Part shown: positions 1 to 10,098 of the stretch, one piece after another
How positions within the stretch are numbered: the stretch's first letter is position 1
Layout: each line of letters begins with the position of its first letter
Source of the DNA: Ampelocalamus luodianensis
Taxonomy: Eukaryota > Streptophyta > Magnoliopsida > Poales > Poaceae
Assembly: GCA_036346255.1 (NCBI GenBank)
Contig: CM070633.1
Span: 13,020,001-13,084,000, forward strand
DNA length: 64,000 nt
Direction of reading: 5' to 3'
Translations under genes and position numbers: made by a program
Notes under the pieces: model-generated
Seen by the model: the letters and a program-made list of their open reading frames with translations, nothing else
Databases searched by the model: none
What the model was told of the DNA's origin: nothing

Positions 1-2671
1 TTTAAATCTTGATGATGCGCCTATCTTTAACATAAATGCTAAAAGACTTCGACCTAATGATTTGAATCCCACCTATGTTTGGCATTGTCGTTTGGGTCAC
101 ATAAGTGAAAAGCGCATGAAGAAGCTCCATGTTGATGGTCTTCTAACTTCGTTTGATTTTGAATCATACGAGACATGTGAAGCTTGTTTGCTTGGTAAGA
201 TGACCAAATCACCTTTCAAAGGTTCTTTTGAGAGGCGTCGGACTTGTTGGAAATGATACATACTGATGTATGTGGACCAATGAGCACAACTGCTAGAGGT
301 GGATTTCATTACTTCATAACTTTCACTGATGATTTTAGTAGATATGGCTATGTCTACTTAATGAAGCATAAGTCTGAAACTTTTGAAAAGTTCAAAGAGT
401 TCCGAATGAGGTTGAAAATCAACGTGCCAAGAAAATTAAGGCTCGCGATCCGATCGTGGTGGCGAGTATTTGAGTCATGAATTTAGCAATCATCTCAAGA
501 GTTGCGGAATTGTTCCACACTAACACCGCCGGAACGCCTCAAAGAAACGGGGTATCCGAGCAACAGATCGGACCTTGTTGGACATGGTTCGATCGATGAT
601 GAGCGATCCGATCTACCATTATCCTTTGGGGTTACGCTCTAGAAACGGCAGCTTTCACACTTAATAGGTACCGCCTAAATCCGTAGTTAAGACACCATAT
701 GAGATATGGTGGGAAGAGTCACGCTTGTCTTTTCTAAAGATTTGGGGATGTGAGGCGTTTGTCAGCGACTACATCGGACAAGCTCACACCCAAGTCGGAT
801 AAATGCATTTTCGTGGGATATCAGAAGGAAACCTTTGGATATTACTTCTACAACCGACTAGAGGGCAACGTGTTTGTCGCTCAAGTGGTGTTTTCCTAGA
901 GAAAGAGTTTCTCAACAGGAGACAAGTGGAAGAACGGTGCAGCTTGAAGAGGTTCAAGATGAACCAATCGGGAAGACTCGACGAATGATGCCCATGTGGC
1001 GAGAACAAGTTGAGGACCCCATGGCAAAGGAAGCACCACCACCACGAAGGTCGGAAGGCTCGCAATGCGCGAGATATGTTATTGTTAGACAATGATGAGC
1101 CTCACGACCTATGCGGAAGCAATGATGGACCAGACTCGAGAAATGGCATAGTGCCATGAGATCCGAGATAGCATCCATGGGAGACAATCAAGTTTGGAAT
1201 TTGGTTGACCACTTTGATGGTGTTAAAACCATAGAGTGCAAATGGATCTATAAAAGAAGATTGATATGGATGGAAATGTTCATATCCATAAAGCTCGACT
1301 TGTCGCAAAGGTTTTCGCAAGTTCAAGGAGTTGACTACGATGAGACTTTCTACTTTGAGCGATGCTTAAATCAATACGGATCATTCTAGCTATTGCTGCA
1401 TATTTCGACTATGAGATATGGCAGATGGATGTCAAAACGGCTTTCCTTAATGGAAATTTAACCGAGAACGTGTATATGATACAGCCCTAGGGTTTTGTCG
1501 ATCCAAACAATGCTAGAAAAGTATGCAAACTTCAAAAATCCATTTATGGATTGAAGCAAGCATCTCGGAGTTGGAACATTCGTTTTGATGAAGTGGTCAA
1601 AGGGTTTGACTTCATCAAAAACGAAGAAGAATCTTGTGTTTACAAGAAGACAAGTGGGAGCTCACTCGTATTTCTAATCTTATATGTAGATGACATATTA
1701 TTGATTGGAAATGATATTCCTATGCTCAAATGCGTTAAGACCTCTTTGAAAAATAGTTTCTCAATGAAGGACTTAGGGAAGCGGCATATATTTTGGGTAT
1801 TAAGATCTATAGAGATAGATCAAAAGGCTAATAGGATTAAGCCGAGTACTTACATTGACAAAGTGTTGAAACGGTTCAACATGGAGGAGGCAAAGAAAGG
1901 GTTCTTGCCCATGTCTCATGGCATAAATCTTGGCAAGACTCGGTGTCCTTCAACAACCGATGAGCGAGATCGCATGAGTAAGATTCCATATGCTTCGCCA
2001 TTGGATCTATCATGTATGCTATGATATGTACTCGCTTGATATTTCCTATGCTCTAAGTGTTACGAGCAGATACAGGTGATCCGGTGAGAGTCATCGACAA
2101 TGGTAAAAACATCCTTAAGTATTTGAGAAGAACTAAGGATGTGTTCCTAGTCTACTGGAGGTGAGGAAGAGCTCGTTGTAAATGGTTACACCGATGCAAG
2201 CTTCCAAACCGACAAAGATGATTACAAATCGCAATCGGGTTTTGTGTTCCTTTTGAACGGTGGTGCGGTAAGTTGGAAGAGTTCCAAGCAGAGACTATTG
2301 TCGACTCTACAACGGAGGCCGAGTACATTGCGGCTTCAAGCGGCAAAGGAAGGTGTTTGGATAAGGAAGTTCATAACCGAACTAGGTGTGGTTCCTAGTG
2401 CGTGCGATCCTCTGGATCTTTCTTGTGATAACAAGTGGGGCCATTGCGCAAGCCAAGGAGCCGAGGAATCACCAAAAGAACAAACACATATCGGCGGTTT
2501 CATCTCATTCGAGAGATCCTTAATCGAGGAGATTTAAAGATATGCAAAATACACACGGATTTGAATGTTTGAGATCCTTTGTGAAGCCTCTCCCCTGACC
2601 TAAGCATGTGGCGCACACAAGAGCTATGGGTATTAGATATCTTCTAGATTGACTCTAGTGCAAGTGGGAGA
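1..2671 (+). pseudogene. Ty1/copia polyprotein, 3' part, degraded
   Basis: This is the distal pol region of a copia retrotransposon that enters the window already open. In order it shows the GAG-pre-integrase zinc-binding segment (about 62-240: WHCRLGHISEKRMKKL, then CEACLLGK), the start of the integrase core (244-480: HTDVCGP, FTDDFSRYGY), the RVT_2 reverse transcriptase (about 1156-2024) with the catalytic YVDD at 1683-1694, and RNase H (about 2180-2530, WKSSKQ, GAIAQAKEPRNHQKN). Frames change near 240, 480-1150, 1390, 2024 and 2340 and in-frame stops occur, so no complete protein is made. The clade is inferred as Angela/BARE from the adjoining LTR start. Order IN before RT confirms copia rather than gypsy. 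Confidence 0.93.
2659..2671 (+). other. Copia polypurine tract
   Basis: A purine-rich tract (tgcaagtgggaga) directly precedes the TGTTGGAGATATGCCC start of the 3' LTR, as expected for the plus-strand primer of reverse transcription. Confidence 0.8.
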
Positions 2672-4006
2672 TGTTGGAGATATGCCCTAGAGGCAATCAT
2701 TTTGATGATGATATTTCGTTGTATCCATGATTTAATAAATGTTCCTTGAATATTGCCTTTGTGTTGATTAACAAGTATGTGACTTGTTTGTGAAACTCTT
2801 TACTTGTATGGTTATTCTAAAGTTGTCCCTAGTCGGAGTTCATGTGAGGACACACGTGAATGATGGATTAGCACATGTATCGGTTGATGACCATGTTTCA
2901 CGAGTCATAGACATGGAGATGTCAAACCAATAATGTGGACACATGTTTAGAACATGGGGTTGGACCGACCCAACATGAGACATAGATTTTATACTTATGG
3001 TTCTCTCTACACAATGTGTACGCCTTGTCCTTAGACTCGAGATTGTCGCATGTACTTGAGATGTGAATAGACCTACTTAGGGGCTATCAAACGCTACTCC
3101 AGAATCGGGTAGTTATAAAGGTAGCTTCGGGTTTATCATGAAGCATCTTTGCGAGGCATGGTCGGTCGAGATGGGATTTGCCCTCTCTACATGAGAGATA
3201 TCTCTGGGCCCTCGAGTGATCGGATCCAGAAATGCATGGCCATGCTACTTAAGGTTAAGAGTTAACCTAGTAAGGGATTAGGATCACGAGGATCGAGAAA
3301 GAGTGGTCAGCTTGGAGCTCGACCGAATATCGTGAGGCAAAGGGATTGGCATGTACATAACGTTGTGATGGTTCGTCCGATATGATCTTTACGTGTGTTT
3401 AGGAGTTGGCACGTCTTGCTAGAGGCCGCTACCAACTATTGACCAAGTATGTGTACTTGCGTCATGTCTAAACATACGTGAACCTATAGGGTCACACACT
3501 TAAGGGGCTGAAGCCTAATTCGGATTGGATCCGAGTTAGACTGGGCATTGAGTCCTAATGGGCCTCTATTCGTAGAAGCCCATTATAAGGACGTCTATAA
3601 AAGGAGGGCAGGGGCGCACTGGTTGAGGGTTGAGTTTTTCGTGACATCCCCAAACCCTGGCCGCCACCCCTCCCATGCCCTAGTCGCTTGCGCGGATCTA
3701 GTAGTCCGGCGTGCGTCGCTTCCTCCCGTACGTGTGGATACCTTTGAAGGCGCCGCATACGTGGCGTTGGGACGAACCGCAAGAAAGGAGTCATGACGTG
3801 GGGACGCCACGACGAGGACGAGGAAGTAGTATGACTACTGCGCCCGACGCATCGCATCAACTTAGTACGACTACACCGCCCGACGCACTGCATCAACTTC
3901 CGCACTGCGCGTCTAGTGGTAAGACCGTGATCTATAACTGCAGTGATCTTGGTTTACGGGTAGATTTTTTTAATTTGCGCTAGTGTAGCCTACCCGTTTC
4001 CCTACA
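2672..4006 (+). mobile_element. Copia 3' LTR (Angela/BARE-like)
   Basis: The LTR starts TGTTGGAGATATGCCCTAGA right after the polypurine tract, a start resembling BARE-1/Angela elements of grasses, and is taken to end at ...CCCTACA (4006). Length is 1335 bp. A TATA box lies at 3596-3604. The matching 5' LTR and the target duplication lie outside the window, so the right border rests on the TG...CA rule and on the change to gypsy-LTR sequence immediately after. Confidence 0.82.
3596..3604 (+). promoter_or_regulatory. TATA box of the copia LTR
   Basis: TATAAAAGG sits within the LTR, followed by a GC-richer stretch that would be R/U5. It is the likely core promoter of the copia element. Confidence 0.6.
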
Positions 4007-4200
4007 GAGGGGGCCCTTGATCTCTGCGGGTTTCTATCCGTAGGGTGGGGCGAAACCTTAGCGGGGGAGGACTACAGTAGGATGGTGCATTGTAAAGGCC
4101 TTGTCACGACCTCTAGACCACTTACCTTCAGTAGTGAGTGGTGGTATCAACGGATGCCGAGCAAACTAGAGAAATTGTGTCTTGTGGATAAAGTGCATAA

Positions 4201-4250
4201 CCTCTGTAGAGTGTAAAACTATTCGAATAGTCATGTCCGCGGTCATGGAC
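4201..4250 (+). repeat. Conserved LTR hairpin block, copy 1
   Basis: CTCTGTAGAG stem, a TATTCGAATA palindrome and a GTCC...GGAC stem lie in fixed order. See the finding on the covarying block. Confidence 0.8.
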
Positions 4251-4867
4251 AAGATCTAGCGATGCCACTCAAAGTTAGATGTTGGTTTTGTTTTCAAATG
4301 ACTTTGTTAAACTGTTTTGGATTTCTATCTATTGGGTTTTGGCCAGGGATCCTTGTGACAAGAGGGTATCCTTCACCACTTGTGATGAATGTTATCCAAC
4401 TGAAAACTGATATTTAGAAAAATATTTTTTTTAATTATTGTAATTGCCTTGGAACTTATTACTTGTATTTGAAAGAAACTTGGTTTTATGCAAATTAACC
4501 ATATTAGCCTTCCTTGAGATATCCATGTATGCATGTCATTCTGTTATTCCACGGGTGTGACTTGCGAGCATGGTGGTTGTACTCACTCTTGCTTAATATT
4601 GTTATTGAGCAGGGAAGGCAAGCATTGAGGTGGTCTGTGCAGTGGACCAAGAGGTCCTAGATGACTAGGATGCACCCTCCAATCGATTGCCTGTGGTGTA
4701 TCAGGTGGCCTGTTGTTTTACCTTCCGCTGTGTTTTGGTTGCCGGCTTGTAAGCCTCCCTTGTAAACAACTTTGTTAATATTAATAAAGCTTGCGTGGAT
4801 GTGTGTTACCACTGTTGTTACTGTGTGAGCTAGCCAGTGATCCTTGGGACTAGCTCGGTATGCACAG

Positions 4868-5045
4868 AGGACCTTGGGGGTGATCCTAGTCCTCCACGAC
4901 TACCCTTAGGTCTAGTCATGGGAGGTCTTGGGGGTAGTCTCAGCCCTCCACGACCACCCTCAGGTCTGGTCATGGGAGGTCTTGAGGTGATCTCAGCCCT
5001 CCACGACCATCCCTGGTCTGGTCGTGGGAGGTCTTTTGGGTGATC
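4868..5045 (+). repeat. Minisatellite of about 53 bp, three units, in an LTR
   Basis: Three imperfect tandem units each contain CCTCCACGAC followed by an AGGTCTRGTCRTGGGAGGTC-type segment. The shared CCTCCACGAC falls at about 4891, 4945 and 4998. Further degenerate GGAGGTCCT/GGACCTCC units continue to 5210. Confidence 0.8.
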
Positions 5046-5221
5046 CCTGGCTCCTTGACCTCCTCGGGTCTGCTCCTAGGACCTCTGGGTGGTCCTACTG
5101 GACCTCCTGGGCGGTCCTGGAAGTCCTCTTGAGAGGTTCTGTGGACCTCCTGGGAGGTCCTAGTGGACTTTCTGGTTGGTCTTGGAGGACCTCTCGGGTG
5201 GCCCTAGGTTGGGTCGTTACA

Positions 5222-6131
5222 GTGTGCCAAAGAAGATCGTGTCCGATCGAGGATCCCAGTTCACCTCAAGGTTCTGGCAGAAGCTGCATGACGTCTTGGG
5301 CACGGACCTCAATTTTAGCACAGCTTATCACCCGCAGACAGACGGCCAGACCGAAAGAGTAAACCAAATTCTTGAGGACATGCTAAGAGCCTGTGCTCTA
5401 GAGAACCAAACCAGTTGGGATCGAATGCTACCTTACGTCGAGTTTTCTTACAACAGTTACCAATCGAGCCGTTAAATGTCCCCGTTTGAAGCTCTTTATG
5501 GAACGAAATGTAGAACACCCTTGTACTAAACAGAAATGGGTGAAGGACAAGTGCTCGGGCAGACCTCTTGAAGGAAGCTGAGGATCAAGTGCGGTCAATA
5601 AGAGAAAAGCTGAGGACCGCCCAGAACCGGCAGAAGAACTATGCAGACAATCGTCATCGAGACTTAGCCTTTGCTCCTGGAGACCATGTGTACCTCAAGG
5701 TGTCACCTCTCAAGGGAATGCGTCGTTTTTGAGTCAGTGGGAAGCTCGCATCAAGGTGGTACCTTGAGCCTTTTCCAATTCTTGTCAGGAGAGGAGAAGT
5801 TGCTTACAAGTTGGACCTTCCACCTCAGCTGTCAGGAGTACACGATGTCTTCCATGTCTCCCAGTTGAAGAAGTGCATGTGTGTGCCAGAAGAGCAAATG
5901 CCTTTAGAAGCAGTGGACATCCAAGAAGACCTTACTTACCAGGAGCAGCCCATCAAGATCTTAGAAGTGTTCGAGCAGGTGATAAGAAGCAAGACCACCC
6001 GTCTTTGCAAGGTGCAGTGGAGCAACCACACCGAAGAAGAAGCAACTTGGGAACATAAAGAGGACCTCAAAGCTGAGTTTCCGCGCCTATTCTCTAGCCA
6101 GCCCGAATCTCAGCATCGAGATTCCCTTTAA
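5222..6131 (+). pseudogene. Gypsy (chromovirus) integrase C-terminus and chromodomain, broken
   Basis: The sequence begins inside the integrase core: KKIVSDRGSQFTSRFW carries the second catalytic Asp, and QTDGQTERVNQILEDM the catalytic Glu. The canonical ALYGTKCRTPL motif follows after an in-frame stop. The end (LSGVHDVFHVSQLKKC, then LCKVQWSNHTEEEATWE) is the LTR-proximal chromodomain-like tail of Tekay/Del-type chromoviruses. Stops near 5473 and 5526 and frameshifts between 5540 and 5810 make it a pseudogene. Everything upstream of the second Asp is displaced by the LTR ending at 5221. The reading frame stops at about 6131, immediately before a polypurine tract and 3' LTR. Confidence 0.88.
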
Positions 6132-6143
6132 GGGGTGAAGATT
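6131..6143 (+). other. Gypsy polypurine tract
   Basis: AGGGGTGAAGATT follows the polyprotein end and precedes the 3' LTR. It parallels the tract of the related element at 57712-57728 on the other strand. Confidence 0.6.
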
Positions 6144-7082
6144 TGTTTGTCCAGAGTTCTTGCAAGTTTTCAAAACTAAAAAGGAATCATTCAAGTTATT
6201 AAGTTGCCCAAGCTTAACTCGAAATCTAGATTTCAAAACCAGTTTAATATGAGTAATTCAAACTTCAATCAACTAAAAGTTGGATTTATTTGAACTCTAT
6301 CACTTTTTACTTGGAGTTCAAATTAGGTTTCCTTCATTCGCTTCCTTTTTCTGCGACCCAGTCGCGACTTCCCTCCTTGCACCGTTCAATCCTTGATGGA
6401 CGGCTAGATCTGATGGTTATGTTTGAACCTCTGAACGTTCCCATCGTTTTGCTTCATCCGATCTAGTTGAACGGCAAGATCGTGTTGCGACCTTCTGACG
6501 GTTCGAACGTTCTTATCGCTTTGCTCCGTCTGATCATAATCTGACAGCTCCCGCTCCACCGCGCATTTCCTCGCTATCGCTCCACCTCCTTTGATTTCAA
6601 CTTGATCATCAGGACCTCCTTTGATTTCATCTTGACCATCAGGACCTTCTCTCCTCCTCTTTAGGACCTCCTCCTCTTTAGGACCTCCTCCTCCTCAGGG
6701 CCTCCTCCATCTCATGGTCTTTCTGCAAAGACCACCCTCTCGGTCTTGACCACCCTCTCGGTCTTGACCACCCGTTGGTCACGACCACCTCTTTTTGCAA
6801 AGACCACCCTCTTCCTTTGGACCTCCCTCTCGCTTTTAACCAAGCTTTTGACCAAGCCCCACCTGGCAGGCCCTGCTCATTTTTGTCTTCCTCCCGTTGT
6901 GTCTCTATTGTAGTGAAAGTCTTCGCGCATTAAATGTTGTCACTTCTGCATTACTCGTTTTCCTCTTTGGTCTCCTTCCGTACCTGCTCCAATCCTTTCC
7001 CCTGCTTGCCCCCATCGTGTACATTGAATGCGGCGTCCTCCATTGCTTGCCACTCGTTCCTTCCTCAGGACCTCCTCGCGCC

Positions 7083-7090
7083 TATATAAA
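7083..7090 (+). promoter_or_regulatory. TATA box of the gypsy 3' LTR
   Basis: TATATAAA in a cctatataaagcacc context, preceded by a C/T-rich zone, is the likely core promoter of this LTR. Confidence 0.5.
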
Positions 7091-8200
7091 GCACCTGGGA
7101 GCTCTCCTACCTCTCTTGTTGTCCCTGTGCTTCAGACCTCTCTCCGCGAGCTCCTCCTCCTTTGTTTAAGCTCTCTCTAGAGTGGTTCAAACTTGTTTCT
7201 CCATTTTTCGTCGTAACCTTTCTTTTGGCTCTGGTTTGGAGAGTTCTTTGGCCTTTATTTGGTGTTGCTTTATTGATTTGGTTCTTCTCGTACGTGTAGA
7301 TTCTGGATTCTCTGAAGAATGTGTGGATCCAATGACCTCCATTGAAGAGTCATAACTCTACAGCGAAGGCAAGTCGCAGACCTTTGATCATGTTGTACAT
7401 AGCTTTCAAAAGTATACTATTTTATATCTACATGCATGGCTACTTGTATAAAAATAGTTTGGGTAGTAGTTAAATTCCTATTTGACAGTATACCTCCTTG
7501 AATAATTGTGCTTGACATGTTGACATGTTCCCCTTAGACACCATAGTATGGGTATTCTTAGTTGGTCTTGTATTGGTATTACCAACTTGGGAGCGTATTT
7601 ATGCTTAGCCCTGCTTTAGTTGCGTAGGTCTCGCGAATCATGAATCTTAATCGTTAAACTTGACTAATTGAAATATGGATTTATGGTGCGATGTCACTGT
7701 TGTGCAGCTGTGGTGAGATGCCACAGTTGTGTCGATCGTCGTGTGATGCCACTCTTGTTAAAACTTGTTGTGCCAAGACCAGGGTGGTCTTTTGGCCGAG
7801 TTGAACCAAAAATGTTTTCTCACTCGGGCGAGTGATCGTGCAGTAAAGGGGGTGCTATATGTACATTGGGATGAGGTTGTCTCGTATGAGTGGTCTAAGG
7901 ACTTAACTTTGTGTTCTATTGATCTGGGTATTCTGTGCAACCATAAAATCATTTATGGGGTGGTCTGGGCCAACTAATTAGCAATGTGATAGTTTGGTTC
8001 TGTTGTGGTGGTGTGTGCTGATTCATATGGCGCAAGAGGGGGTTGTGATGGCGAAACCTTAGCGGGCAGAATCAAGCCAAAACAGAGCTTTGTAAAGGCC
8101 TTGTCACGCTCTCTAGACTGCTCACCTTTGGAAGTGAATAGGGGTTTCGACGGGAGCCCAACCAGCTAAAGAGGTCGTGAATTGTGGGTAAAGCTATACA

Positions 8201-8250
8201 CCTCTACAGAGTGTAAATCTATTCTTATAGCCGTGTCCCCGGTTATGGAC
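8201..8250 (+). repeat. Conserved LTR hairpin block, copy 2
   Basis: CTCTACAGAG stem, a decayed palindrome (TATTCTTATA instead of TATTCGAATA) and the GTCC...GGAC stem. Confidence 0.78.
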
Positions 8251-9244
8251 ATTGCCTAGTGAAATCGTGTAAGGGGTAGCTTTTCCTCAAATGGGTGGTC
8301 ATGGTTGGTGTCTAGGACGTCCTGGTCATTGGTTTGACCTAGGCGTGGGAGTGGTCCTAGTCGTTGGTGCGACCCAACCTCTTGGGAGTGGTCCTAGGAG
8401 TGACTAGGGTGCTCACGACCTCCTTAAAAAAACTATTAATTATGTATTACTCTCTTAACTTGAGCTTTGCGATCTACTTATGATATTTCCCTATCAAAGG
8501 TTGATGTTCTGCAAACTAACCCTAAAACTAACCCTGCATAAATATTAATTGCATACTTATTCCCTGCGACTTGCTGAGTACATTCAACGTACTCACGACT
8601 TTAAGCCCTCTGTTTGAGCAGTGGCCGAAGTAGACCAAAGGTGTTCCGACCTCTTTGAAGAGGAGTTCTTTGAAGGCTAGGCCTTCTAGGGGACGTCCTC
8701 CACTTGATAGCCTGTGGGTTTGTCGGATGGCTCTGCACGTTTTTGTCGTTCTGCTGCGAGTGTTCCTATTGTCGTTTTTGTAAGCCTGTGGTGGCGACCT
8801 TTGTAACAACCTTGACCGTAAGGTACTCTGTTAATATAAGTTAATTTGTCTGCTTTACCTTAAGCTTGTCGTTTGGTTTTGATTACATCTATGTTGACAA
8901 CTGTGCGAGCTAGCTACTGATCATGAGACTAGCTCGGTGTGCACAGAGGGTCCTGGGGGTTGTTTGTTTACCCGGGGGCCCTGACACGTGCGGGCCCAGA
9001 TGAAGGAGGCGGTGACAACTGGGACAGGTGGTGGCGCTGAGGAGATAGGCTGGTGGCCCAAGATGGAAAGAAGAAAGGGAGAAGTGGGTCAAGCCAATTC
9101 AGCCCACAAAGCAAATGGAATTAGAATTTGATTTTCAGATGAACGATAAAGCTGTAAATTGAAACAAGCTGAAATAAATACCAAATGAACTTTGAAAATT
9201 CTAATAAATTTCAAGGGTGCATATTTGAATGTGCTAAACTAAAA

Positions 9245-10088
9245 GGGGAAATTAGGTCAGTAACATCGCGTTAGAGCGTAATTAGAGGAATAACACTCCG
9301 TTCGTCTCGGGCTGGAAAATAACATCGCGAACATCGAAAAATTAAATAAATGACATCCTGGCTTTTTCCAAAAATAAATAAATATAGAAACTGAGCTCAA
9401 AAAATTATCAATTTTTTTGTAGAGTCTCCCAACATAGTTTAATTGCTTGTGTATTTTTTAAAAAAAAACTTTATACGTCCTGATTTTGTCTCTAAAATTC
9501 ATTTAAGTATAGTGTTTGTAGGAATTTCCTAATATAGAAAATGAGGTCCAAACATTATGAATTTTTTTTCCCAGGCTCCTTACATAGTGGACTTGATTGT
9601 GTATTTTTTTCTAGAATTTTACAAAATTAATAAATGCAATTTCATAATATCTACTGTGTGAGGAGTCTAATATTTCATAATGTAAGAAATTATGAAATTA
9701 CATTAATTAATTTTGTAAAAATTATAGAAAAATTACACAATCAATTCCACTATGTAAGGAGTCTGGGAAAAAAATTCATAATGTTTGGACCTCATTTTCT
9801 ATATTAGGAAATTCATACAAACAGTATACTTAAATGAATTTTAGAGACAAAATCAGAACATATAAAGTTTTGAAAAAAAATAGACAAGCAATTAAACTGT
9901 GTCAGGAGACTCCACAAAAAAATTGATAATTTTTTAGCTCAGTTTCTATATTTAATTTTTTTTTGGAAAAAGCCAGGATGTCATTTATTTAATTTTTCGA
10001 TGTTTGCAATGTTATTTTCCAGCCCGAGACGAACGGAGTGTCATCCTCTAATTATGCTCTAACGCGATGTTACTGACCTAATTTTCCC
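9245..10088. mobile_element. Fold-back Mutator-like element, 844 bp, nearly full-length palindrome
   Basis: Left arm (9245 to about 9655) and right arm (about 9680 to 10088) are near-perfect inverted copies. The termini read GGGGAAATTAGGTCAGTAAC and, inverted, GGGAAAATTAGGTCAGTAAC. Both sides carry the 9-bp direct repeat AAACTAAAA (9236-9244 and 10089-10097), the duplication size typical of Mutator-like elements. No open frame of note is inside, so it is non-autonomous. Whether a MULE transposase moved it is inferred from the 9-bp duplication and GGGAAA-type ends. Confidence 0.9.
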
Positions 10089-10098
10089 AAACTAAAAT

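Larger units (their letters stand above)
4007..5221 (+). mobile_element. Gypsy LTR remnant, inserted in the integrase of a second gypsy element
   Basis: This right-hand part of a gypsy LTR begins abruptly at the copia LTR end and finishes ...GGGTCGTTACA at 5221, after which integrase coding sequence of a different element starts mid-gene. It shares blocks with the LTR at 6144-8985: gcgaaaccttagcggg, ggccttgtcacg and the hairpin block at 4201-4250, plus the segment ending gtatgcacagagg. I infer that the copia element inserted in this LTR, which had earlier inserted in the gypsy integrase. The left end of the LTR is outside the window. Confidence 0.72.
6144..8985 (+). mobile_element. 3' LTR of the gypsy element whose integrase is at 5222
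   Basis: The LTR begins TGTTTGTCC after the polypurine tract and is taken to end ...GGCCCTGACA at 8985. Its 2.84 kb holds a pyrimidine-rich GGACCTCC-repeat zone (about 6600-6840), a TATATAAA box at 7083, the hairpin block at 8201-8250 and the GAGTAC/GTACTC inverted repeat near 8575-8595. The right border is uncertain because the flank (gggcccrcacg) also looks like LTR promoter sequence; 8940-8990 is the plausible range. Confidence 0.7.
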
